A stretch of 64,000 bases of DNA. It comes from Bacteroidales bacterium. Lineage in GTDB: Bacteria; Bacteroidota; Bacteroidia; Bacteroidales; UBA932. Below the pieces are notes generated by a model. The model saw nothing but the letters and a program-made list of their open reading frames with translations. It searched no databases and was not told where the DNA came from. Positions within the stretch are counted from its first letter, which is position 1. Each line of letters opens with the position of its first letter. The position numbers and the translations under genes are program-made. Positions 52,693 to 61,386 of the stretch are shown here, in pieces. The stretch covers positions 62,001 through 126,000 of the forward strand of contig JAQYTJ010000013.1 in assembly GCA_028724885.1 (NCBI GenBank), written 5' to 3'.

Positions 52693-55644
52693 ATGTTAAC
52701 CATCATTAATCAACAGAGGCGCATTATGATGTGCATTTTTTTGCTCATAATGCCAAGCATTATTTCATTTGCACAGGACAAGACCCAGACTATCAATTGT
52801 TCCGGCCAGATAACCGAAGGGAATGGCACGCCAGTGATAGGGGCGTACATTCTCCAAAAAGGGACACAGAATGGGACCATAACTGATGCCGATGGCAAAT
52901 TCTCATTTACTGTACCGGCAGGGGCCAGCTTGTCAATCTCCTGCATAGGGTATAAAAACCTGACCATCGCCGCCTCCACCGACATGAAGATTTCGATGGA
53001 AATTGCTTCTGAAGAGCTAAACGAAATCGTGGTCGTCGGATACGGAACTTCAGTAAAGAAGGACCTTACTACTTCCGTAGTCAGCGTCCGAAGCAAGGAC
53101 TTCCTGCAGGGTGCCACTAATGATGCAATGCAGATGATAGACGGCAAAGTCGCCGGAGTGACGATAAGCAGCACGGCGGCAGCTGACCCTAACTCATCTT
53201 CAAGCATTCAGGTCCGCGGAGCCGGTTCATTCAAAGCCGGGAACTCCCCTCTGATCGTAATAGATGGAATGCCGGGCGGAGACCTAAAGAACCTCGCACA
53301 ACAGGACATCGAGTCCATTACCGTCCTGAAAGATGGCAGTGCGGCTGCCATCTACGGATCACAAGCTGCGAATGGAGTCATCCTCATTACCACCAAGCAG
53401 GGGAAGCCCGGCAAGACCAGCATTTCCTACGATGGCTACGCAGAGCATGACTTCATTACAGCCAAGCCTGATGTCCTGAGCAAGAATGAATATCTTGAAA
53501 AAGTCAACGGCGCCATAGACCATGGATCAGACACCGACTGGTATGACTCGCTCTTAAATAAGGACAATTTCGGACACAATCATGACCTCTCGATATCCGG
53601 AGGAAGCGAGTCAACGGTATTCCGAATGTCAGCGAACTACCGTACCAAAGATGGTCTTGACATAAACTCAAGGAGAGAAGAATACGGCTTCAGAGGCAAC
53701 TTCAAGCAGACGACTCTGAAAGGCATTCTGGAAGTATCCGGCAATTTCTCCTATCGAGTAGCCAACACGCACGACTGCCCCGACTATTCTACATTCAAAA
53801 TGGCTCTCCAGCAGAACCCTACCTACAATCTGCACTCCGATGAGATGGGTTACAGCGGTTACAACTACAACCCTTACAATGCGCTGAAAAACCATTCAAT
53901 AAAAGACAAATACCAATATGCCACAATAGACCTCAACTTCAGAGTAAATTTCTCTGATAATCTCTACACTGAATTAAAGATAGGTCGTCAGTCCGTAGGG
54001 CAGAACAGGTACGAGTATTATAGCAAATACTCTCGCGACTGTGTTGAGAATAATTACGATGGACATGCCCAAATCAACAGGTACGACAGCGTAGACTGGA
54101 CATCCGAATTCACAGGAAACTACAATTTCAAAATCCAGAACAAACATGATTTTAAGCTCATGGCAGGATATTCATTTCAGAAATTCGATGACTACAATTT
54201 CGCCGCCGAGAACAGGGACTTCCCTACAGATGTATTCGGTGTCTGGAATCTGGGTGCAGGAAGCTACAATAAAGTTCAAGGCCGAAATGGAATGTCTTCC
54301 GACAAGGGCCAAGAAAAAGACATCGCCTTTTTAGGCCGCTTGAATTACAATTTCAATGACCTGGTCCTTTTCACAGGATCCCTGAGGTATGAAGGCAACT
54401 CGAAATTCGGGAAAGACAATAAATGGGGACTATTTCCTGCCGCTTCAGCAGCGCTTCGTCTGTCCCGTCTGAGCTTTTTTAGCAACATCAAACAAATCGA
54501 CGACATGAAACTTAGGTTCTCTTATGGCATCACTGGCCGTTCAGGCTTCTCAAGATACATCTCTCTTGCCAAGTACACAGGCTTCGGGATGTACTGGAGC
54601 GACACGTACGGGAAATTCATAATGGGTTACGGTCCAGGCAACAACCCTAACAAAAACCTGAAATGGGAAAAGCAAATCTCTTACAACATGGGAGTAGATT
54701 ATTCTTTGTTCGATTACAGGCTCTCCGGAAGTCTCGACGTGTTCTTGCGTCAAGGCAAGGATCTGATCAGCGACTACTCAGTTCCTCTGCCACCATATCT
54801 CCATTCGTCCATCACGACAAATGTCGGCACAACGCAGTCGACCGGCTTCGAGTTCACTGCTAACTGGATTGTAGTCAAGAAAAAAGATTTCAACTATTCT
54901 ACCAGCTTGACATTCTCCTACATGAAGACAAAGCTCAAAAAATTCTCCAATAAAGATTACAAGCTTTCTTACATGGAAGGAGGCGGATTCCCTTCGCCGG
55001 GAAATCCTGGATCTGCACAGCGCCTGAAAGACAACACTGAAATAGGCACATACTACATGTCTCGCTATGCAGGAGTTGATGATAGCGGCAACATCCTAAT
55101 ATGGGAAGACGGGAAAATTGGAGGTAAGAAGAAGCTTGGTTCCGATGCCGACGAGACCGACAAAGTCTATCTGAACTGCTCCGGGGTTCCAAAGTGGGAA
55201 GCCGCATGGGGCAACTCATTTACTTACAAAGGATTCGATCTCTATATTTTCTTCCGTGGCAAATTCAACTATAAGATTATGAACCAGTACGAGATGTACT
55301 ATGGTCTCCAAGTGACCTCTGGAGACAACAAGCTCAAGTCTGCCTATAAGAAAAATGCCCACATAAAGGGTCCTAAGCTGATGTGCGACTACGACGGATT
55401 CCTCCAAAATGGCGATTACATACGCTTGGATAACGTAACCCTAGGCTATAGCCCTAAGCTGAAAACCGACTGGATCGCCAACCTAAGGGTGTATGTGACG
55501 ATGAAGAATTTATTCACGATCACTGAATATACCGGACTGGACGTGACAAACGTCAACACAAATGGCATCTGGCCTGGAATTGGCGGCATGGAAGTTTATC
55601 CATCAGCACGCAGCCTGACCTTAGGCGTTCAAATCACTTATTAA
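52693..55644 (+). CDS. SusC/RagA-family TonB-linked outer-membrane protein (pair 1)
   Basis: About 983 residues. Signal peptide (MMCIFLLIMPSIISFAQ within the first 25 residues), carboxypeptidase-D-like domain (SGQITEGNGTPVIGAYIL), SusC plug signatures VVGYGTSVKKDLTTSVVSV, QVRGAGSFKAGNSPLIVIDG and SITVLKDGSAAAIYGSQAANG, then a large barrel. SusC forms the import channel with its SusD lid. The ATG at 52693 is chosen over the track's TTG. SusD follows after 15 bases. There are no linked glycoside hydrolases, sulfatases or regulators, so the substrate is unknown. The GAATAT word is less frequent across this pair than in flanking housekeeping genes. Confidence 0.95.
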   Translation: MLTIINQQRRIMMCIFLLIMPSIISFAQDKTQTINCSGQITEGNGTPVIGAYILQKGTQNGTITDADGKFSFTVPAGASLSISCIGYKNLTIAASTDMKISMEIASEELNEIVVVGYGTSVKKDLTTSVVSVRSKDFLQGATNDAMQMIDGKVAGVTISSTAAADPNSSSSIQVRGAGSFKAGNSPLIVIDGMPGGDLKNLAQQDIESITVLKDGSAAAIYGSQAANGVILITTKQGKPGKTSISYDGYAEHDFITAKPDVLSKNEYLEKVNGAIDHGSDTDWYDSLLNKDNFGHNHDLSISGGSESTVFRMSANYRTKDGLDINSRREEYGFRGNFKQTTLKGILEVSGNFSYRVANTHDCPDYSTFKMALQQNPTYNLHSDEMGYSGYNYNPYNALKNHSIKDKYQYATIDLNFRVNFSDNLYTELKIGRQSVGQNRYEYYSKYSRDCVENNYDGHAQINRYDSVDWTSEFTGNYNFKIQNKHDFKLMAGYSFQKFDDYNFAAENRDFPTDVFGVWNLGAGSYNKVQGRNGMSSDKGQEKDIAFLGRLNYNFNDLVLFTGSLRYEGNSKFGKDNKWGLFPAASAALRLSRLSFFSNIKQIDDMKLRFSYGITGRSGFSRYISLAKYTGFGMYWSDTYGKFIMGYGPGNNPNKNLKWEKQISYNMGVDYSLFDYRLSGSLDVFLRQGKDLISDYSVPLPPYLHSSITTNVGTTQSTGFEFTANWIVVKKKDFNYSTSLTFSYMKTKLKKFSNKDYKLSYMEGGGFPSPGNPGSAQRLKDNTEIGTYYMSRYAGVDDSGNILIWEDGKIGGKKKLGSDADETDKVYLNCSGVPKWEAAWGNSFTYKGFDLYIFFRGKFNYKIMNQYEMYYGLQVTSGDNKLKSAYKKNAHIKGPKLMCDYDGFLQNGDYIRLDNVTLGYSPKLKTDWIANLRVYVTMKNLFTITEYTGLDVTNVNTNGIWPGIGGMEVYPSARSLTLGVQITY

Positions 55645-55659
55645 TCAATTCGAGCTAAT

Positions 55660-57540
55660 ATGAAAGCAATGAATATCTTCAAAATTTCCGTGCTGACAGG
55701 CCTTTTGACTCTGGTTTCATGCACAGACTTGAACGAGAATCTATATTCTCAGCTAGCAAAAGATAATTATTATGTCGACCAGCAGTCAGTTGAGGCTGCC
55801 GTCCTCAGATCCCATGAGCATGGAGACAACGTTTGCTGGAGAGGCTCAGTATTCCTACTTGAAGAACTTACAGCCGACCAGTTCGTATGGACTCAAAAAG
55901 GCCGCCACGGTTACGATGACGGACAGTGGGATCGCCTGCACAGGCACACATGGAACTACATCCAAGGCGATGTTAACGGAGCCTGGCAAGGCGCATTCCA
56001 AGGAGTATCCCAATGCAACGTAGTTCTTAGGGATTTCAACAATGTAGATTTCCAAAGCATAGGGGTAAGCGATGAGCAAGAGAAGGCATACAAGGCTGAG
56101 CTACATGTCCTAAGGGCATGGTACTACTATTTCCTTCTGGATTTGTTCCGTAACGTTCCTATAGCAACAGAAGAATATAGCGAGACAGAACTTGTACCGC
56201 AAGGCACCGCCAAAGAACTATTCGACTTCCTAGTCAAAGACATCACCGCCTCCATCCCGGATCTTCCGAAACAAAAACGTCTATCGCGCTGGACACAAGC
56301 ACCTGCTGCAGCCCTCCTTGCAAGGCTTTACCTTAATGCTCAGACTTACATCGGGGAAGATCACACAAGCGACTGCATCAAAATTTGCGAAGACATCATA
56401 AACGGCACCTATGGGACTTATAGCCTAGACACCGACTACCGAGGTCCGTTCAGTTCTGGCATTGACGGCTATGAGTCACCAGAGAACCTTTTTGAGTTTA
56501 AACACCAGTATGGCGAACTTCAGCAATATACATGGTGGAGTCACGCATCGCATTATAAAGCGAATATGTATCTCGGAGCCAGCGGAGGCGGATGGAATGC
56601 CATCCTCATGCAGCCTTCACGAGACCTGCAAGGGAATATTTATGACATTGAGAGCGGACTGGGCAATCCGTACGAGAATTATGCCGCAACCGATGTGCGC
56701 CGCACCCCTTTCAGGGTACACGCAAAAGACGAGAAAGGCTTCAGGTACGACGGTTACTTTCTAATGGGACTCATGCGTTCCGTCAACAGTTCGGGAGATG
56801 GCTACATTGACTATGATCTCTCTTCCTTGAATGCCTCTACGAACGTCAACGGACAGGAAGAATGGAGCGGCTCTCCGCTTGTGTTCGTAGACCAAGTAGG
56901 CAGATTTTCCGAAGATCCTGCGGTAAAAGCCCTTGACCAGAGCGGTAAGGCCAATCTGCTCATGGAAGTCGCTCAGCGTGGCTATTTCATAACGAACGCT
57001 ACCGAAGTTACAAGCAAAGGCAGCGACGTACATCCAGAGGATAACGGTTCGAATGTATTCCTCGGAGAGGAGAACTCCGGAATTCGATTAAATAAATTCC
57101 CATATCTTCCGGAAGTGACTGGTCAGTTCCGCAGTCAGTGTACTCCGGAAGTGAGGCTCGCCGAGATTTACTTCACGCTCGCCGAATGCTACTACCGGCA
57201 ATCCAATAAGGCCAAGGCTTGCGAACTGCTTGATGCCGTGCGCAAGCGTTACTTCTCAGATGAGGATTGGCCGGAGCAGAGTTACGTACAGCATCCAGAC
57301 AGGCTTACAGACATTGAATTCGTGAGAGAATGGGGCAGGGAATTCATTGGTGAGCGTCGCCGCAGGATCGACCTGGTGCGCTGGGGCATGTTCAGTAAGG
57401 CATGGTGGGCAAAAGCCGACGACTCCACAATAGGCGACAACAAGGAAAGGTCATACTTCCCTATTCCTCAGAGACAGCTGAATGCCAATCCTAATCTCAA
57501 GCAGACGACCCCTGGGTGGGAAAGTGCCAGCACTAAATAG
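55660..57540 (+). CDS. SusD/RagB-family lipoprotein (pair 1)
   Basis: A 626-residue surface lipoprotein, lipobox LTLVSC. The helical TPR-like core shows ELHVLRAWYYYFLLDLFRNV and the C-terminal signature EFVREWGREFIGERRRRIDL. It lids the SusC channel and binds the substrate. It is 15 bases after susC. Its last 13 codons and the following terminator are duplicated beyond the second pair (63413-63567). The large size compared with the usual 500-570 residues comes from insertions in the middle (residues about 300-450, aromatic and Gly-rich), which probably shape the ligand site. Confidence 0.94.
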   Translation: MKAMNIFKISVLTGLLTLVSCTDLNENLYSQLAKDNYYVDQQSVEAAVLRSHEHGDNVCWRGSVFLLEELTADQFVWTQKGRHGYDDGQWDRLHRHTWNYIQGDVNGAWQGAFQGVSQCNVVLRDFNNVDFQSIGVSDEQEKAYKAELHVLRAWYYYFLLDLFRNVPIATEEYSETELVPQGTAKELFDFLVKDITASIPDLPKQKRLSRWTQAPAAALLARLYLNAQTYIGEDHTSDCIKICEDIINGTYGTYSLDTDYRGPFSSGIDGYESPENLFEFKHQYGELQQYTWWSHASHYKANMYLGASGGGWNAILMQPSRDLQGNIYDIESGLGNPYENYAATDVRRTPFRVHAKDEKGFRYDGYFLMGLMRSVNSSGDGYIDYDLSSLNASTNVNGQEEWSGSPLVFVDQVGRFSEDPAVKALDQSGKANLLMEVAQRGYFITNATEVTSKGSDVHPEDNGSNVFLGEENSGIRLNKFPYLPEVTGQFRSQCTPEVRLAEIYFTLAECYYRQSNKAKACELLDAVRKRYFSDEDWPEQSYVQHPDRLTDIEFVREWGREFIGERRRRIDLVRWGMFSKAWWAKADDSTIGDNKERSYFPIPQRQLNANPNLKQTTPGWESASTK

Positions 57541-57652
57541 GAATAATTCGCAGTAGAGCATCATAATTTAACTTATTTTTCCCGACGGAAGCAGCTGGCA
57601 CATCATGAACCCAGCTGCTTCCTTTAGGTTATCCACATTCTGACATTATTAA
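57498..57652 (+). repeat. Long direct repeat, copy 1 (SusD 3' end plus terminator)
   Basis: About 155 bases comprising the last 14 codons of susD, its stop, and the downstream hairpin region. A second copy is at 63413-63567. The first 39 bases of the two copies are identical; the first difference falls in the last sense codon (AAA versus AAC). Past the stop, similarity is interrupted by scattered substitutions and short indels. Confidence 0.85.
57587..57622 (+). terminator. Terminator hairpin of SusCD pair 1
   Basis: Perfect 12-base inverted repeat GGAAGCAGCTGG / CCAGCTGCTTCC with a 12-base loop, followed by TTTAGG, 46 bases past the susD stop. Confidence 0.75.
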
Positions 57653-57987
57653 ATGTCATTTCCTGACTTTGGCAGTCTAAAAGTTCGCCATTATAATTAC
57701 CTTAGAGTCAATTGCTTTCGAAAAGGCTACCGGTGACGCGGGTGACGCAAGGAAAAAAGACGGATGCTGATTGTCAGCTACTCTGACACCCCGACCAGCT
57801 ATCCTGAGCTCTCAATTTCAAATCTCGATAATTATATAGTTCTTTCAAATATCTCTCTTAAGAGAAATATTTAAAATCGGACAATAATGCCATAGCATTT
57901 CGCAAATTAAATTTTATCTTTGTAAAATAAAATCTTTTTAAGTGTCAGCCATACACTACTATCATTAAATTTTTTAACTCAAACGCA
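57623..57987 (+). promoter_or_regulatory. Regulatory gap before SusCD pair 2 with palindrome and -7 box
   Basis: No ORF. It contains a 26-base near-perfect palindrome centred on CTCTTAAGAG at 57847-57872 (one mismatch pair), a good operator candidate. A bacteroidal -7 element TATCTTTG lies at 57915-57922, 65 bases before the SusC start, without a clear TTTG at -33. The palindrome sits about 40 bases upstream of that box, a position compatible with an activator or repressor site. Confidence 0.5.
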
Positions 57988-60900
57988 ATGGAAGTTACAT
58001 TTAACTTTGTTAGAAAGCTCAGAAAGGAATGCATAGCTCTCATTCTAATTTTCTCGGCACCTAGCATGTTCGCACAGAATATCACAGTCAGCGGTACTGT
58101 TACTGATGCTTCTGGTGAAACAGTAATCGGAGCCGGTGTCGTTATCGTTAATACGGGTAATGGCGTCATCACTAACAACAACGGCGAGTATACTATAAAG
58201 TGCGCCGCTAAAGACACGCTTCAATTCTCCTACATCGGCTACAACGCCAAGGTAGTGCCAGTCAATGGCAGGAGCATAATCAACATTACATTCGATGAAA
58301 CATCCACAGCCCTGAATGAGGCTGTCGTGACAGCCCTCGGCATGAAACGAGAAACTAAAGCTTTAGGATACGCAGTGACGACGGTCAAGAGCGATGAAAT
58401 CGAAAGGGCAAATACCATCTCTCCGGTCGCAGCCCTCCAAGGAAAGGCCGCCGGAATCGAAATCAACCAGTCCGATGGCGGTATGTTCGGATCGACTAAG
58501 ATTCAGATCCGTGGGGCTTCCACGCTTCACGCTAACAACCAGCCTATCTTCGTGGTCGATGGTGTTATCCTAGACAACGCAACCAGCAACACTGGAGACG
58601 CAGACTGGGACGGAGAGATTCACGACTACGGCAACCAGCTGAAGAACCTAAACCCTGACGACTTTGAAAGCGTCAGCGTGCTGAAGGGTGCTGCTGCAAC
58701 GGCGCTTTACGGTTCCAGAGGCTTGAACGGAGCTGTAGTCATCACTACTAAGTCTGGGAAAAGCGGGAAGGGACTCGGAATACATTTCTCTCAGACCGTG
58801 GGCATCGACTATGTGTACAAAGCTCCAGATTTGCAAAATGAATATCTGGAAGGCGCTTTTCCTGGATATGTTTACTACGGTGACGACTATGACCAGACCG
58901 GAAACCGCTGGTCTAATAATATGACAGCATATTCAAGGAACAGCGACAAAAAGTATTCAATGATCAGTCAGCATGAGGGTGATGGCGGAGGCGTTGGCTG
59001 GGGTCCTCATATTTCTTGGGCAGAAGGAAAGACCTTCGAACAATATGACGGGACTATGGGTCCAATGAAAATCTACAAGAATAACTACAGAGATGCTTAC
59101 CGCACCGGCTGGAACTCAGATACCAACGTCTCTCTGCAGGGAGGAACTGACAGGACAACGTTCTATGCCTCAGCTTCTTATAAGTATAATCAGGGAACCA
59201 CCCCGAGGAACACATTCTACCGTTATTCCTTCCTCGGAAAGGCCTCACAGAAAATCGGCAGCAGGGTGAAACTTGATTTCAGCATATCATACGTTCAGTC
59301 TCAGCCTAGGAACGCCCAAAGGAATATCGGTTCTTATTTCGCTGAAGGCACATTCCCAAGAGAATATGACGTGAACAAATATAAGCATCTCTATAAAGGG
59401 ACGCACGGAGGTATCGCTTCAGGCACATATGGAGATGCGTATCGCTCAGTACCAGGCAGAGGTCTCTGGTGGAGCATTTACGAAGACAATTATAGCCAGA
59501 CAGAAACTACCATCAGGCCAACGGTGAACCTGACTGTTGATGCAACCGACTGGCTTCAGTTCTCTGTAGGAGGCAACCTGAACCGTTATCTGATTGATTC
59601 CGAAGGCAAGTACCCAGGCTCTGGCTATGCGAATGAGGGCGGATCCTATAGCATTGGCCACAGCCAAATTCTTCAGGAGAACGGCTACGCTTCTATGAAC
59701 GTGAATAAACGTTTCAATGACGACTGGGAAGCGCACGGTTTCTTACGCGAGGAATATTTCAATCAGCATGCGCAGTACAACGGAGAATGGACTAATGGCG
59801 GACTCGTAGTGCCGAACCAGTATTTCATCGGCAATTCCAAGAATCAGGCCGGATTCGGTGGTTACAAATACAATACAAAACGAATCGTATCCACTATCTT
59901 CCAGGTAGGAACAAGCTGGAGGGATCAGGTGTTCCTTGATGTTACCGGCAGAAACGACTGGTCTTCCGCCCTCATATATACTAACGGAAGAGGCAACTAC
60001 TCGTATTTCTATCCTTCCGTATCTGGTTCTTGGATCATCAACCAGACATTCAGGGAGCAGCTCCCTATTTGGATCTCATTCGCTAAGATCCGTGCTTCAT
60101 GGGCGCAAGTTGGTAACGACACCGACCCATACTATATTAATTCAGGATATTCTCTCACAACTCTCGAGAAGAATGGAAGCAAAGTCTATGGACTGGGCCT
60201 GTCTTCACAGATCAAGAGCCCTGACCTGAAACCCGAGAAAAAGACCTCTTGGGAAGTCGGTCTTGACTGGCGTTTCTTAAACAATAAGATTGGAATCGAC
60301 TTCACCTATTACAAAGAAAACACTAGGAATCAAATCATGAGCGTCTCAGTTCCTTGGTGGTCTGGAGTTTCTTCAGAACTTATCAATGCAGGAAACATTC
60401 AGAATAAAGGTGTCGAGCTCGAATTGAAAACGACCCCTGTTCAGAGCCGGGATTTCCAATGGGATCTCAATTTCACATACACCCGCAACCGCAACAAGAT
60501 CATATCCCTACATGAAGATGTCGCAAACTGGATAACGCTTGATGGTTCTACCAATTATGGTAACTACCGGATCGGATCTGTAGCAAAAGTTGGTGCTGAT
60601 TACGGTTTACTGATGTCCGACTCTATGCCGAAGATTGACGAAAAAACAGGGAAGCAAATCGTTGGCTATTCGAATGAAGCTCACACCCCGTATCTGAAAC
60701 GTGCAGGAAAAGTGCAGGAAATAGGTTCCATGATTCCAAAATTTCTTGGCTCCATGAATACTACGTTCCGTTACAAGAACTTGAGCCTTTATCTCTCATT
60801 CGATGCCCGTTTCGGAGGGTATGTTGCATCCTACGGATCTCGTTACGCCACTGCATACGGATATTCAGGTGCTACTGAAAAATATCGTTTAGGGGAGACA

Positions 60901-61386
60901 TGGACAAGCAATTTCGCAGACTGCGCCGGCATTACGTATTCCGATGGCTTCATTCCTGACGTTATCTTCGATGAAGGGACTAAGGTCACTGTCCCAGGAG
61001 GAGAAACCGTTGATGTCGGCGGCATGACTTACCAAGAGGCTTACGACAAAGGTTATGTCGAATATGCTCACTTACAGACATGGGCATACTTCAAGAATAA
61101 TTGGGGCAATGGCGTCGTGAATAATGACTGGTTCAAGAAACTAAACTACATCTCACTTCGCGAAATTACTCTTGCATACGCTCTGCCTGAGAGAATTTAC
61201 TCTCATCTGGGAGCAAAGGGGCTTTCAGTCAGCCTGACAGGCAGAAATGTCTGCTACCTTCTGAACACTGCTCCTAACCACGAGAATCCAGAGAGCGTAA
61301 GGGGAACCGGAGCTGCTCAGTTCCGTATGCGTTCATACAGCCCTTACACGGCTAGCTGGCTGTTTACTATCAGCGCCTCATTCTAA
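57988..61386 (+). CDS. SusC/RagA-family TonB-linked outer-membrane protein (pair 2)
   Basis: A 1132-residue SusC. A signal region ends in SMFAQ; the carboxypeptidase-D-like domain (ITVSGTVTDASGETVIGAG) is followed by plug blocks VVTALGMKRETKALGYAVT, QIRGASTLHANNQPIFVVDG and SVSVLKGAAATALYGSRGLNG. The MKRETKALGYAV wording marks the SusC subgroup that pairs with SusD-like_2 lipoproteins, which is what follows. Its stop overlaps the next start (TAATG). It differs clearly in sequence and length from the first SusC, so the two pairs are not a simple gene duplication. Substrate unknown. Confidence 0.95.
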   Translation: MEVTFNFVRKLRKECIALILIFSAPSMFAQNITVSGTVTDASGETVIGAGVVIVNTGNGVITNNNGEYTIKCAAKDTLQFSYIGYNAKVVPVNGRSIINITFDETSTALNEAVVTALGMKRETKALGYAVTTVKSDEIERANTISPVAALQGKAAGIEINQSDGGMFGSTKIQIRGASTLHANNQPIFVVDGVILDNATSNTGDADWDGEIHDYGNQLKNLNPDDFESVSVLKGAAATALYGSRGLNGAVVITTKSGKSGKGLGIHFSQTVGIDYVYKAPDLQNEYLEGAFPGYVYYGDDYDQTGNRWSNNMTAYSRNSDKKYSMISQHEGDGGGVGWGPHISWAEGKTFEQYDGTMGPMKIYKNNYRDAYRTGWNSDTNVSLQGGTDRTTFYASASYKYNQGTTPRNTFYRYSFLGKASQKIGSRVKLDFSISYVQSQPRNAQRNIGSYFAEGTFPREYDVNKYKHLYKGTHGGIASGTYGDAYRSVPGRGLWWSIYEDNYSQTETTIRPTVNLTVDATDWLQFSVGGNLNRYLIDSEGKYPGSGYANEGGSYSIGHSQILQENGYASMNVNKRFNDDWEAHGFLREEYFNQHAQYNGEWTNGGLVVPNQYFIGNSKNQAGFGGYKYNTKRIVSTIFQVGTSWRDQVFLDVTGRNDWSSALIYTNGRGNYSYFYPSVSGSWIINQTFREQLPIWISFAKIRASWAQVGNDTDPYYINSGYSLTTLEKNGSKVYGLGLSSQIKSPDLKPEKKTSWEVGLDWRFLNNKIGIDFTYYKENTRNQIMSVSVPWWSGVSSELINAGNIQNKGVELELKTTPVQSRDFQWDLNFTYTRNRNKIISLHEDVANWITLDGSTNYGNYRIGSVAKVGADYGLLMSDSMPKIDEKTGKQIVGYSNEAHTPYLKRAGKVQEIGSMIPKFLGSMNTTFRYKNLSLYLSFDARFGGYVASYGSRYATAYGYSGATEKYRLGETWTSNFADCAGITYSDGFIPDVIFDEGTKVTVPGGETVDVGGMTYQEAYDKGYVEYAHLQTWAYFKNNWGNGVVNNDWFKKLNYISLREITLAYALPERIYSHLGAKGLSVSLTGRNVCYLLNTAPNHENPESVRGTGAAQFRMRSYSPYTASWLFTISASF

